A DNA stretch of 64,000 nt from Pegoplata infirma (taxonomy: Eukaryota; Arthropoda; Insecta; Diptera; Anthomyiidae). Made by a program: the position numbers and the translations under genes. The stretch covers positions 5,852,330 to 5,916,329 of the forward strand of contig OY992538.1 in the NCBI GenBank assembly GCA_963921195.1. The letters are read 5' to 3'. The number at the start of each line of letters is the position of its first letter. The first letter of the stretch is position 1. Under the pieces are notes generated by a model. That model did not search any database. It was given only the letters and a program-made list of their open reading frames with translations, and was not told where the DNA came from. Of the stretch, positions 22,260 to 33,793 are shown piece after piece.

Positions 22260-23050
22260 AATACAACCCTGCCAGCTGTCAAAATCTGATTTTTTAATAA
22301 TTTCCAGTTGTCAAATTTTAAAGAGAATAAAATAAAAAGAGAACAAATTCGTTCTCCTTCACACAAATGTATGTGAAAAAGAAACTACATTTTCGATGTC
22401 TTTCACACAAATCTTTTCTGCATTTCGTTAAGGTGTTAAAAAGAGACAAAACATGTGTTGGAAAGAATTTTTGGAAAATTATCGTAAAATATTTTTCAAC
22501 TTTTGTTCTCACAAAAATTAAAAAACAGTTGTTGAAATTTTTTTGAAGAAGAAAGAAGTAAATTAAAATTGTGTTATCAAAAAAGAATTTGGTGTTTGTA
22601 AAAAAATATAAGAAAAATTATTTCATACTGTGGAAAGAATTTATTAACCTGAAAAAATTTAAACAAATAAAGAAAACCAATATTTAACAACGAATTAAAA
22701 GCTCAAACAACAAAACAAACTGAGAATTAATTGTGCAAAGCGAGATTGAAAATTTGCAAGAATTACGTGTGCGTGTGAAAATAAAAGGATTAAACAAATT
22801 ATTGATTTTTCAACAAATTGCAGAAAAATAAAATTTCCTAGACAGATTATTACTTCAATAAAATCTTAAGGACAACCTAGTTTTCTATAACATTTTGTAG
22901 AAAATAAAAGTTTAAATAGAACAAAACCTTGAAAAGTTTATTTAAAAAAAAATATATAAACCAGTCTTTAGAAGTAACCACATTGCGATAGTTTTCTTAA
23001 AAACCAAATACAACAGTTCTATATATAAAATACAAAAAACCAAACACCAG
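22260..23050 (+). other. Candidate non-coding first exon (5' UTR)
   Basis: The segment ends in a perfect consensus donor, CCAG|GTAAGTACAG (intron from 23051). Like a fly 5' UTR it is A-rich and carries no transposon ends. No ATG in it opens a long frame into the donor. A CCAGTTG sequence near 22305 is only a weak initiator candidate, so the start is arbitrary. If real, it would be a third promoter for the gene with exons A and B, splicing downstream. Confidence 0.4.
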
Positions 23051-23645
23051 GTAAGTACAGATGTTTTGGAATATGTATTATTAAAACATATGAGGGCGTT
23101 GCATTTAAATAAAAAGAAAAAGTATTTACATATATATATTAACATATAAAAGCAGCAGCTGATCTTTACATGTTTTACACCATTCACCAACGCCACCACC
23201 ACTACCAGCATTTATTAATTATTATCTATTCCCCCACCCCCATTTGCCATCATCATATAATAAGCTTTAACCCACTTTTTGGAAACTAAAAAAATAACAA
23301 CTCCCAACTCCCTCTGTCTGTACACCAACCACTCTTACTTTTTTTTTTACATCACTATCGTAAAGATTTTTTCTTACTATTGTTCATGTAATCAGTTCTC
23401 AAAGAAGAACAAAAACAAATTCATCACCATACTCTTCTTCATCTCTATTATTATATCATTTAAACTTAAACTTCTTAATTTTTCTTTTAATATAATTTGT
23501 GTTTTATGTTTATTCAGATTTTATATAATTTTTGTTCTTTCTGTGTCACTTGTATTTGTTGTTTTTATGATTACAACTTCTTTTTAGAATCAAGCACGTC
23601 ATAACTAAAACTAGAACTTTAAAGGAATTAATTATTTTATTAATT
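23051..23645. other. Pyrimidine-rich DNA, no gene
   Basis: T- and C-rich low-complexity DNA. The 102-residue hydrophobic + frame at 23279-23587 is Phe/Ile/Tyr-rich because of the T-rich composition, has no recognisable domain and is not annotated as a gene. Confidence 0.4.
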
Positions 23646-24069
23646 GGGGCGCCCCGTCACATCTAAACTTTCGAATTTCGTGTCGTAATGCATGTCAAAC
23701 GATGGCCACGGAGTAGCTAATTGTCAGAAAATTTATGAAAAAATCTTCATCTTCAGTGGGCAACCAACGGTCAAAGTTTAAAAAAATCAAGTTTTTTGAC
23801 CAAAATTCATTTCCGAATCATTTTAGTAAATCTGGCTCAAAAATTAGGAAGTTTTGCGTACTTTATAAGAAAAATATTTAAAAAATTAAACAAATGCTGA
23901 TTTTCAAACATAAAAAATATTTTTTTAACCAAATTGGTCTCAAAAGTTTGAAAATATTGAGTATGTTATGTAAAAAATATTAAAAAAAAAAAAACACGAT
24001 TTTGGTCCAAAAATCTGAGGATCAAAATCTCTGATCAGCATTTTATCGTGTTTTTATATATTTTTTTAA

Positions 24070-24572
24070 CCCATTACTGCCTGCCCATAGATCGGCTCGT
24101 ACGATTTTGATGAAATTTTGATATGTGTGTCTGGAAGACCACAGAAGTTGATAGAAAAAATAAAAAAAAATTTACCCCAGCTCCGACCTGAGATATGACA
24201 TGGGTATTAGGCCGTGTATTTTTTTAATTTTATTTTTTGTTTGAGCTGAAAGGGGTCCAAAAAGTTTCTATTGGGTGTCAAAATAACTCCAATAAATTTT
24301 CGTGAAAACCAAAATTGTCCTTACCCCCCCCGCATCGCGGTTATGGTGCACTTTTCCTGAGTATTTTAGATTAAGAAAAATCTTCGATTTTTGTTAGTGA
24401 AAAACAAAAGTTGAACAAAACAAAAAAAAATCTTGTTAAATGTTCACATTTAGCCCAATCTCTTTTTTTATGAAAAAAGAATTAGCCCGATGGCTTCCAT
24501 CTGGCCCGAGATAAATCTTTTTAAGTATCAACACTTTTTTGGGTATTTAAATACCCATTAGGCAGGAATGGG
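24070..24572. mobile_element. piggyBac-like MITE
   Basis: CCCATTACTGCCTGCCCATA begins directly after TTAA (24066-24069), and its imperfect mirror ATTAGGCAGGAATGGG ends directly before TTAA (24573-24576). A TTAA target and CCC-starting TIRs with a CTGCC core are the piggyBac signature. About 500 bp, no transposase. The opposite arm of the host hairpin lacks it. Confidence 0.8.
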
Positions 24573-25033
24573 TTAAATATTTTTTAGATAACAAATTTTC
24601 CAACTTTTAGAACCAATTTGGATAAAAAAACAATTTTTATATTTTGAGGATGTTTATTCTGGCTCGAGGTCATTATTTTCTTTACTAATTAAAACCATGA
24701 TATTCTCATAGCATAATTTTCAAGAAAATAATTTTTGTTTTAACTTTATTTATATTGGTCATTTTTGCAAGATTTAATCCACACGTGTTTCGGAATTTGT
24801 CAGATTCCATTGTCAAGATTATTTAGCAAAAATAGAAACGATTTACTACAAAGTAGCAAACGAGTCTAATGACAAATCGTTTGTGCACAAACTAAAATAT
24901 TAATATATATTCGCCTTTATTCACAATGAGAATTAGAAAGACGAAGAAATTGTACCATACTAATAAGGCAACGATTGTCAATAACCAACAAAAATATTTA
25001 AAACAATTAAAGTTGTTATTATTCGACCTTTCC

Positions 25034-25413
25034 AATTTAAATAAATAAAAATTCTTCGAGCTCGAGGCCAGTTTTTTCTTGTAAATAAATATTATTTTAT
25101 TCCATTCCAATATTTCGATTCTCTTTGAGAATCATCATCAGGGGATTTAGTGAATTTTTATGCACATAAAAACTTAAAAAATATGTTGTGATCGTTTCGA
25201 CATATTTTTTAAGTTTTTATGTGCATAAAAATTCACTACTGATTCCCTTTGGGCTTAGTTATTTAATTGAAGAATAATAAATAAATAAATAAATAAATAA
25301 ATCCCCTGATGATGATTCTCAAAGAGAATCGAAATATTGGAATGGAATAAAAGAATATTTATTTACAAGAAAAAACTGGCCTCGAGCTCGAAGAATTTTT
25401 ATTTATTTATTTA
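25034..25413. repeat. Third and innermost inverted repeats
   Basis: Arms of 111 bp (25034-25144 and 25301-25413) pair almost perfectly around TTCGAGCTCGAGGCCAG and GAGAATCATCATCAGG. Inside them, 25148-25185 and 25200-25237 form another stem (GTGAATTTTTATGCACATAA). An (AATA)n microsatellite at about 25272-25300 separates the inner stem from the right arm. Confidence 0.8.
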
Positions 25414-25424
25414 AAACAAATTTA

Positions 25425-25702
25425 CATATCGCTCATTTACTTGTATAGTGTCATAACTCAAAAAATGTGATTTTTGAGTTAATAATGCAGCATTTTTCGT
25501 TATATCATGCTTTATATTGTGTCAAAAGTTCGTATTTATATCTTTAAAACTCATCATTTGAGAAGAAAATATGTAATTATTACATTTTCTATGTACCGGC
25601 CATTTTCAATGAACAACCAGTTTCAATTGTAAACTTTAAAGGCGTTTTCTGCAAAATGAAACATTTTGAGTTATGACACTATACAAGTAAATGAGCGATA
25701 TG
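25425..25702. mobile_element. MITE with perfect 39-bp TIRs
   Basis: CATATCGCTCATTTACTTGT at 25425 extends to a 39-bp terminal repeat mirrored exactly at 25664-25702. 278 bp, no coding frame. It abuts the next palindrome. The perfect TIRs suggest recent activity. Confidence 0.8.
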
Positions 25703-25806
25703 ATAGTCCATTGGACTACAACAATATGTTATTATTTTATTCACAACAACAAATAACATATTGTTGTAGTCCAATAACATATTGTTGTAGTCCAATGGAC
25801 TATCAT
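25703..25806. mobile_element. Short palindromic repeat, GATAGTCCATTGGACTACAA
   Basis: GATAGTCCATTGGACTACAA is followed by its mirror, with the CCAATAACATATTGTTGTAG core duplicated at the right. A diverged half copy is at 1143-1190. Confidence 0.65.
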
Positions 25807-26425
25807 ATGTAAAATTGTTTTAAATATTTTTGTTGGTTATTGACAATCGTTGCCTTACTAGTATAGTACAATTTCTTCGTCTTTCTAATTCACATTGTGT
25901 ATTAATACTTTAGTTTGTGCACAAACGATTTGTCTATGAGAATATCATGGTTTTAATTAGTAAAGAAAATAATGACCTCGAGCCAGAATAAACATCCTCA
26001 AAATATAATATTTTAAAGGTCGAATAAAACTATTTTTATTTTTTAATAAAAATTAATCAGAAATTAAAACAATTTTTATGTTAAAAAATTAGCATCTAAG
26101 GACCAAAATATATTTTTTTTAAATATTTAAAAAAAATTTTCTATAAAGTACGCAATAATTCCTAATTTTTGAGGGATTTGGTAAAAAAATTGTATAAAGT
26201 AAGCAACAATTCCTAATTTTTGAGCTGGATTTGGTAAAAAAATTCGGAAACGAATTTTGGTCGAAAAACTAAATTTTTCAAACTTTGACCGCTGGTTGCC
26301 ACCTGAAGATGCCCTTGCAAAATTTTTTCCATAAATTTTCCCACAATCAACTATTCCATGGCCATCGTTGTTTGGCAGGTATTATGATACGAAATTCGAA
26401 TGTTTAGATTTGACGGGACGCTCTG

Positions 26426-28059
26426 TTATTCATATTTATTTTTTTTTTTATAATTTAACTAAAAGGTCAGCAATCGTCCGTCGTCCAATATAACGAACTA
26501 TAAATACATAAATGTCATCAACGACCTTAACCCATTTTTTAAAATGGTCATCTCGTGGCGAAAATAAATTCATCTTGTAATATAGTTTTATTGGAAAATA
26601 CGTAAAAACAGTGCGAAACTTTGAAGCGACGTATTTCTAATAGATGTGTTTGGATGCATAAATTTATAAATCTTGTAAGTTCTAAAACGGTACAATGCAA
26701 CTTGGAAATAACGTAAAAAAGTCAATCGACCATTGATTAAATTTTTCGTTTTTTAAAAAGTTTTAAAAGTCACATTCAGAGAATTTTTATTCCAAAAACA
26801 TTATAAATGCATTTGTTTTTAAGACATTCTAGCGATGTTAGTCCGTCCGTCTGTAAAAGATATGATACACCACAAAATAAAAAAAGATGGACCCTGCAGT
26901 TTGGAACAAACAGGGCCGTCTTAAGGAATGGTTGAGCCCGAGACTTGCTATAAAAAAGAGTCTCATAATCTGAGACTTTTTATAGAAAAACAGTCTGAGA
27001 ATCTGAGACTTTTTCTTTAACTAATCCCCAAGTATGGCCGATAAGAATTTCTTCTACACGCATTCAAAAAAGAATTGATTCTTTCAAGATGCTCATAACC
27101 ACTTTGTTCTACTTACTATTGCAATGAATGAATATTTTAAAATATCTACATGTTTATATTTTATTTAAATGTGTCTTAATTGTTATGTTCTATGTATATT
27201 TTGATGTCTTTCTCGTATATCTAGTTGTTTTTTTTTTTAAACATTTCTTTTAGTTTCAAAACTAAAATATTTTTTTCCGACAACTTCCTTCCCGTTTATG
27301 TATGGTGTTTTAGTTTTTATCTTGTTCTCCATTTTAATTCCGTTTAACGGTGTTTTTTTTGTTGTTTTTTTTTTCAACATATTTTTATTTCTTTTTTACT
27401 TCCTTTATAAATTTTGGCGTTGAGCCTATAAATTAATAGAATTCTTTATATACAAACAGCGCGACGTGCCTCCAATTTTTTTTTGTTTTCAAAATTTTAT
27501 TTCTACTTTATTGTCTGTCTTTGTATTGATTTAAAAAAATAAATGTGTGTATTTCAGTGATTGTATATTTGTTGTTGTTTAGTTTATAGTATTTTAGTTT
27601 TTTTTTTTTTTTGCTATTTCAATTTTATTTCCAAGTTGAGTCAAACAGCGTCTACCTCCCATTCTTTAAAGAGTGTGACGCAATTATCGAGACATTTCTA
27701 ACCACATGAATTTTAAAAATTTATAAAAACTTTAACTTTCGTCATCGTTTTAATAATTACAATAAATAAATGATTTTTAGATTTCAAATTTATACTGGTT
27801 TTCAGTTTTTAAAATTTATTAAAAATTTATTAATGTAGATTTAAATTTAAATATAATGATCGGACAAAATGTTTGGCTACGGTAAACATAACCCACCCCT
27901 CTTTAAGCAAGTTTAGGTTCTGTTAAAACTTTTCGACTATAGAACCCTGTTTACTCCTCTTTATTTTGAACTTTAAAACTCGTATTACGAAAGTCCTAGC
28001 TGATCCTGTTTTCGAGTTATTGCTGAATAGTTACACTGTTCAACAACAAAAACCGCCCT
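26426..28059. other. Unassigned AT/T-rich DNA with a mini-me fragment
   Basis: Positions 26815-26895 (GACATTCTAGCGATGTTAG, then TCCGTCCGTCTG) are the core of a mini-me-like element without its ends. 26930-27010 repeats GAGTCTCATAATCTGAGACT-type palindromic motifs. 27200-27620 is T-rich. No gene is supported. Confidence 0.4.
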
Positions 28060-28580
28060 GTGGAATGTCCAACTGATTCTTATACATTTTGCTCTCCGGA
28101 ATGCAAATATGCCATCCAATTTTTTTTGCACGTACCGTTTTTGATATATTCGCTGTTAAATAGTAAAAAAAAAATAATAATTTCGCACTTTTGGGGGTCC
28201 ACTGTTAAGTTGCTTTCTACAAATAGAACTTTATTTCATATAAATTCGACTTCCTGATTCCAAAACTGCATTCCAAATTTTTCTAGCATGTTCCGTTTTC
28301 GAGATATACGCGTTCGAAATTTTCACGTGAAAAAATTTTCAAACGCGAATATATCGGAACATGCTACAAAAATTTGTATTGCAGTTTTGGAATCAGGAGG
28401 TCCATTTTATATGAAATCTATTCTTTTTTTTTTTGGAAGAATTTGTAACAGTCGACCACCAAAAGTGCGAAATTATTGGTTTTTTGACTTTTTAACAGCG
28501 AATATCTTAAAAACGTTATGTGCTAGAAAAATTTGGATTGCAGATTTGGATTCAGGAGAGCAAATTCTATAAGAATCCGT
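28060..28580. repeat. Palindromic element related to 255-690
   Basis: Arms 28062-28318 and 28330-28580 are imperfect inverted copies around CACGTGAAAA near 28325. Paired blocks include GATATATTCGCTGTTAAA with TTTAACAGCGAATATC, and TCCTGATTCCAAAACTGCA with its mirror. Frames across it are not genes. Confidence 0.7.
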
Positions 28581-29205
28581 TGGTAATTTCACTGGTAGAT
28601 TTATCTTGTCGAAGAGGAGTGAAATGTCATTACCCGATTTTGTAACCTGCTTGAAGAGGGGTTCGATAAAGGACTAGAACTTACTAATTTAGATTAATTT
28701 TTGTAAAAAACTTTAATTTTAAAAAGTGATTTCATTCCGAAAAAAATAATATTTGTTTTGCGTTTTACGGTAAACCACTTTTTTCAAATCCGAGCGAAAT
28801 TAAATCTGTGACATGCCCCTATATTTTAAATAAATCGTTTTATTTTGTAAAGTTATCAAATTGATTTTAATTTTTTAATTTAATAATTACAGTGTTTTTT
28901 TTTTAATTATTTAAATTTATAAACCTTCAAATGGTTGACACCGTCAAATGTTGCAGTGCAATCGATTTTTTTTTATCAAATATCGAAATAAAAAAATTAG
29001 GGCATTTTAAAATATTTTGGCTTGTTATGATTACTACACCATTTACAAATGTTATTTCAAAAAGATCAATCAACAGACAAGTTTAATCATTTTGTACTTT
29101 AAAGTTATGTGGAATGTACCAAAATTGCCTAGATGTCCTTTCCTTTTCGCTTATAACTTGATCGGCTGAACCAACATTGCTCAAATGCAATAACAAACTT
29201 TCCAA
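28581..29205. other. No feature recognised
   Basis: AT-rich DNA. No gene, tRNA-like sequence or element end that I can support. Confidence 0.35.
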
Positions 29206-29672
29206 CACACAAAAAATTATTGACTAAAAATTTTCAATTAAATCTATTGATCAACAAAATTGAAATGAGTCAATCAATGTTTTGATTAAAATTTTTGTTA
29301 TTTTCTTTAACTGTCGAATAACAATTTTTTAAGATAACATATTTTTTTCGCTTTAATTTATTTGAATAGATTAATTCAAAAATATACAAAATAATCTGGT
29401 TTTAATTTTTTTTTTTTATTGTTTGCAACATATTGGAAAGCAAAAAAGATGAATTTTTTAATAATTTAGTCATAAGTTTACAATTCATTTGTTAAATCAA
29501 TCATTATTTTGATTGACTTTAAATAAAAAATTTATCAAATTTTTGATCAAAATTTAAAAAATTTTAATCAATCACATACAATTTTATGATTGGTATAACA
29601 ATTTTCTTAACTGAAGGAATTTTAATCAAAAAATTGATTGAATCCGCGTTTTTGTTAAAATTTTTTTCTGTG
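29206..29672. mobile_element. CACACAAAAAATTATTG MITE, intact copy
   Basis: CACACAAAAAATTATTG starts the element, and an imperfect mirror ending TTTCTGTG closes it at 29672. The body (CAATTAAATCTATTGATCAA, GTTAAATCAATCATTATTTT) matches 34436-35494, where the same sequence is interrupted, and the right-end fragment at 48950-49055. No clear TA flank in this copy. Confidence 0.7.
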
Positions 29673-29689
29673 AAAGCATGTTGTTATTC

Positions 29690-30085
29690 GAAAAAGATTA
29701 ATTGAATTCGAAAAAGATCAATTGTAATTCGAAAAAGATAAATTGTAATTCGTAAAATATCAATTGAAGTTCGAAGATTCCATACGTAATTTAGAAAAAG
29801 GCCAATGGAAATTCAGTTGATATTTTTCGAATTACAAATGGAATCTTCGAATAACGATTGCTTTTTATCGAATTAAAATTGATGTTTTTCGTATAGCAAT
29901 TGATGTTTTTCGAATTGCAATTGATCTTTTTCGAATTGCAATTGATCAATTTCAAATTACATTTGATCTTTTTCTAATTACAATTGATGATTTTCGAATT
30001 ACAATTTATCTTTTTCGAATTACAATTAATCTTTTTCAATTACAATTAGTCTTTTTCGAATTACAATGGATTTATTTGGAATTAC
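29690..30085. repeat. Minisatellite, about 21-bp GATCTTTTTCGAATTGCAATT unit
   Basis: Tandem variants of a 20-21-bp unit occur first in one orientation (AATTCGAAAAAGATCAATTG), then inverted (GATCTTTTTCGAATTACAAT) after about 29820. Confidence 0.75.
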
Positions 30086-30088
30086 TGA

Positions 30089-30155
30089 GGGTGCTGTGGC
30101 TTAGTGGTTAGCGCGTTGGACTACTAGCCAGCAAGCCTCGGTCCAGTTCTCAGAA
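30089..30155 (+). ncRNA. Truncated tRNA-derived SINE head
   Basis: GGGTGCTGTGGCTTAGTGGT with GCGCGTTGGACTACTAGCC repeats the head of the SINE at 19862. The B-box is decayed (GGTCCAGTTCT) and the body is missing. It sits between two minisatellite blocks. Confidence 0.65.
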
Positions 30156-30454
30156 TTTATCAATTGTATTTCAGAAATTTTCAATTGTTGTACAAAGGTT
30201 AGCTTCTGAAATACAATTTAAGGGCTTATTGTAAAAACTCGATAAGCAACATTTCATTTTATCTTGGTTTTTGCCTAAAAACTTTAAAAATAATGTACAA
30301 AATAGAACTTTTGCAGAACTTTTATTCTCAACATACTTGTACGAAGCGTTAAAGCAAGACTTCTGCCAAAAATCTGTGAATGGAACATCAGCAGAATGCA
30401 AAAAACACAAAAAAAATAAAATGTTGCTTATCAAGTTGTTGCAGTAAGCCCTTC

Positions 30455-31075
30455 AATTGATAATTTCGGATATACAATTGATTGTTTCTGAAATACAATT
30501 GATATTTCCTAAAATACAGATTAAAAATTTCTGAAATACATGATAATTTCTGAAATATAATTGATAAGTTCTGAAATAAAATTGATAATATATGAAATAC
30601 AATTGATAAATTCTAAAATACAATTGATAGTTTCTGAAATTCAATTGATAATATCTGAAATAAAATTGATAACTTCAGAAATACATTTGATAAGTTCTGA
30701 AATACAATTGATAACTTCTGAAATACAATTGATAATTTCTGAAATACAATTGATAAATTCTGAAATACAATTGATAACTTCTGAAATACGATTGATAATT
30801 TCTAAAATACAATTGATAATTTCTGAAATACAATTGATAACTTCTGAAATACAATTTATAATTTCTGAAATACAATTGATAATTTCTGAAATACTATTGG
30901 AAATGGTGTACAAATGGAATTTTCGAATTACAAGTAGAATCTTTGATTTACAAATAAAATCTTCGAATTACAAATGGAATCTTCGAATTACAAATGGAAT
31001 CTTCGAATTACAAATGGAATCTTCGAATTACAAATGGAATCTTTGAATTACAAATGGAATATTGTCTAATTACAT
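30455..31075. repeat. Two adjoining minisatellites (21-bp and 20-bp units)
   Basis: 30455-30900 holds about 20 copies of a 21-bp unit, TTCTGAAATACAATTGATAA plus one base. 30910-31070 holds about eight copies of a 20-bp unit CTTCGAATTACAAATGGAAT. Because 21 is a multiple of three, long frames encoding seven-residue repeats appear on both strands. They are by-products and not annotated as genes. Confidence 0.85.
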
Positions 31076-31671
31076 CTGTAAATGGTGTAAATTAAAAAAA
31101 AAAACACATCAAAGGACATTTTTATCATATTTTAGTTTTAATCTCTAAAACAACCTTGACTACCGTTATTCAATCGCGCCAAATAGCTTTTCTATGCCAA
31201 TTACTTGGGGGGTAATTCGCAGTTAATATTCTCTGACATTTAAAGTTTGTTTTTCTTTTTTCATTTTTATGTAAGAGGAAAAATATAAATTGCACTTAAT
31301 CTACAGTTATTACTTGTAGTAGCAGTAGGTATGTAGTGAAATTTGTAATAATAATAATTTGGAATATGACAAGTTTGCGTGATTGATAATGACTTGTTCT
31401 TTCCTGTGTATTTAAGGTACAATTTAGTATAAAGAATATAAAATCAAAACTTTTATTTCGTTTTTTATTTCGCTGCGGTTCAAAGTTTGAAAAAAAGTTG
31501 TAAAAACAACTAAATACTTTGCACGGATAAGAGCGATTTATACAGCAATTTTTGTTTGACATTTAACAACATTTTAAGCATAGTAATATGTCAAAAAAAT
31601 TTCATTAAAAAGTGGATTATAAGCCCTTATTTGTATAAGTTAAGTGGATTATAAGCCCTTATTTGTATAGT
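31076..31671. other. Unassigned DNA with a 32-bp tandem duplication
   Basis: AGTGGATTATAAGCCCTTAT starts at 31611 and again at 31643 (period 32). Otherwise no gene or element ends. Confidence 0.5.
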
Positions 31672-33793
31672 TATACTATTGAGTAAAAAATTACTCAATT
31701 TTGCACCAGTAAACGATTTAATAGTATTGAGTAAATTTTTAATAAAAATTTATTATATGTTTGAAAAAAAATTTGAGTAAATTTTTAATTGACACAATTA
31801 AAAATTTACTCAAAAATTATCTCTTTATTTCTTTTAAAAGTATAAAAAAATTTTAAATTTTTTTACAAAAAAAAAACAAAAAACTTGTTTTTTTCAAACT
31901 TTACCAAAAATACCCAGCCAGAAATTGCCAACCGTTCCAAAAAAAAATTACTGGCAAAGCAATTTATTTTTTGTATAGCAAGCTCTTTTTAGTAAAGTAC
32001 TTGGTTTCACCGAATTAAGTACTTTGTTAGTACGTTTTTACCAAACTAAAGGCGGTTTATTTATTTGAAATATTTTTTTTAATAATTTAATTAAATTTTA
32101 ACATTTTATTTGAAAACACTTAATTATGTTATAAAGTTATGACAATGGTGTCATTATCAAATTTAGTATGAATACATTTTGATTCTACTATGTGGATACT
32201 GATTTCAATGTTATTTTTATCAAATTTGTTTAACATTGTAGAGTCCTATTTCTCTTGATAGTAGTGGAAATTTAAAAAAATCGGTACATTCAATGAAAAT
32301 TTTGCCTTTCAAAAATATATCATCACATTTGTATTTAGACAGCTTACTATTTAAAATTTCAGTAACTTTAATTACATTTTCATTGTCGAGTAAACATACG
32401 TTATCTGGATGAATTGGTTTTATTTTAAAACCATTAATGTTTACGAAAGAAAATAAAACTCTCGATTCCGAGCTTTCTTTTATATTCCTAGAGAGTATTT
32501 GGAACTTCTATTAAAAGGATGTAGCAATAAATTCGCGAATTTCTTCATTTTTTGACGTTTTTGCGAAATAAGCCCCTAAATTGGCCTTTGATAAAAACTT
32601 GCTTTTACCATCATGTTGAATTTTATCATCATGTTGTATATGGCAGCACCATTTTTCGAGATAATTTAAGGGTCCATCTTTAAGTAAATAATGTGGGAAC
32701 CTTACAGAATTAACTGACCAAAAAATTTTTTTTTTTGACAAATTTTTCGTCAGTTATTTGTTTAAGGTTACCATTTTATATAGTTAAAGATGGACCCTTA
32801 AGTCATCTTGTAAAATGATTCTGCCATAAAAAGTCTTTCGCGATTTTTAACATGATGGTCTATATCACATAGATGTTTTTTGGTCACTATTCGTAGTGTT
32901 AGGGATGCCTTTATGATCCACTAAAAGCTAGTTTTTTTTATCAAATACCGATTTAGAGGTTTATTTCGTGAGAACCTCGAAAAATGAAGAATTCGCGAAT
33001 TTAAGCGCTTAAGATGAAAGCTTTAAACCAAATTTGCATAAGAAACATTGCTAGAAGTCAAGAAAACTGTACCATGCATCGAAAAACGGAGTACGCCATT
33101 CGACTCAGCATGTCTCAAATTGATGGAAATGTTGGTCATACCTCTTATTTTCTATAATAGTGGTCACTTTTGTCATGCTGTGTAATTAATATATAATTTA
33201 TTTAAAATAAAAAAAATTAAAAAAAAAATTTCTAATGTACAAATTATTAAATAGAAAAAATATTTTATTAAATACATTTTTAATTTTGTAATGGATTGTT
33301 TTAGTTAAAAAGCTATTTTTAAAATTCTCGGATAGTACTTTTTAAAGTACAGGGAAAGCGCTTTTAAAAGTACTTTGCCACTACTAAATGGTGTTATCAT
33401 TTAGCATCTTAGCGAGTATTAAAAACCCAAAACAAAGGTACTTTGCCAGTATTAATACTACCTTATTAGATACTTTGCCAGATCTGGCCCGTATGTATTT
33501 TTCTGCCTGGGTATTTATGTCCAAAAACATAGGAAAATTTTATAAAGACGATTACAAACTTTCATATACATACACTATAAAAACTATAAACTAAACGAGA
33601 ATTCAAAAAACTATGAAAGTTAAAAAAAAATTAAAAAAACTATTAAATTTTTATAAAATTATTTACTTAAATTGTTTTAAACATTTTTAAGTAAATTTTT
33701 AATTGCGTCAAATAAAAAATTACTCAATTTTTGTTTTTAAATTTAAACAAGTGATTACTCAAATTTGATACCTCCATATTTTTTTGTGTGTAA
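31672..33793. mobile_element. GAGTAAATTTTTAAT element, copy 2 (left-truncated, interrupted)
   Basis: 31672-31910 and 33514-33793 match the element at 11209-11833. The right end TTTTTTTGTGTG is followed by TA; the left end is missing. It is split by 31913-33511. Confidence 0.75.
31913..33511. mobile_element. TA-flanked element, CCCAGSCAGAAA ends, 1.6 kb
   Basis: CCCAGCCAGAAA and TTTCTGCCTGGG style ends (one mismatch plus a short indel inward) are flanked by TA (31911-31912 and 33512-33513). The related host copy at 55735-55750 has one TA at the same place. 32655-32803 is a separate stem (TTAAGGGTCCATCTTTAA mirrored by TTAAAGATGGACCCTTAA). Near 39830-39900 there is another right end of this family (ATATTTCTGCCTGGGT). 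No transposase frame. Confidence 0.75.

Larger units (their letters stand above)
24640..26010. repeat. Second concentric inverted repeat
   Basis: Left 24640-25015 (GAGGATGTTTATTCTGGCTC, TTGTGCACAAACT, GAAATTGTACCATACTA) is mirrored by right 25812-26010. The left arm has an extra block at about 24720-24860. Degenerate single copies of the family (GGTCGAGGTCACAT...TTTACTAATCA) are at 42515-42670 and 43012-43165. Confidence 0.75.
23646..26425. mobile_element. Giant hairpin element, outer arms of a palindrome nest
   Basis: The left arm GCCCCGTCACATCTAAAC...TTCGAATTTCGT (from 23646) is mirrored by ACGAAATTCGAA...GTTTAGATTTGACGGGACGC (to about 26425). Pairing continues for about 350-400 bp, including GACCAAAATTC and CAAAAATTAGGAA blocks. 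Inside lie a piggyBac-like MITE and three further concentric inverted repeats. No coding sequence. Confidence 0.8.

Noticed and set aside
23279..23587. 102-residue hydrophobic + frame as a small membrane protein
   Set aside because: Hydrophobicity comes from the T-rich tract; no family resemblance, and no clear promoter or donor at its end.
30561..31046. 161-residue + frame with IQLI-SSE seven-residue repeats (and mirror frames on the minus strand)
   Set aside because: It is created by the 21-bp minisatellite, whose unit is a multiple of three. Frames open on both strands, there is no start context and no non-repeat domain.
30455..31075. CRISPR-like regular repeats
   Set aside because: Units are directly adjacent with no unique spacers, in a eukaryotic AT-rich context. 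They are minisatellites.
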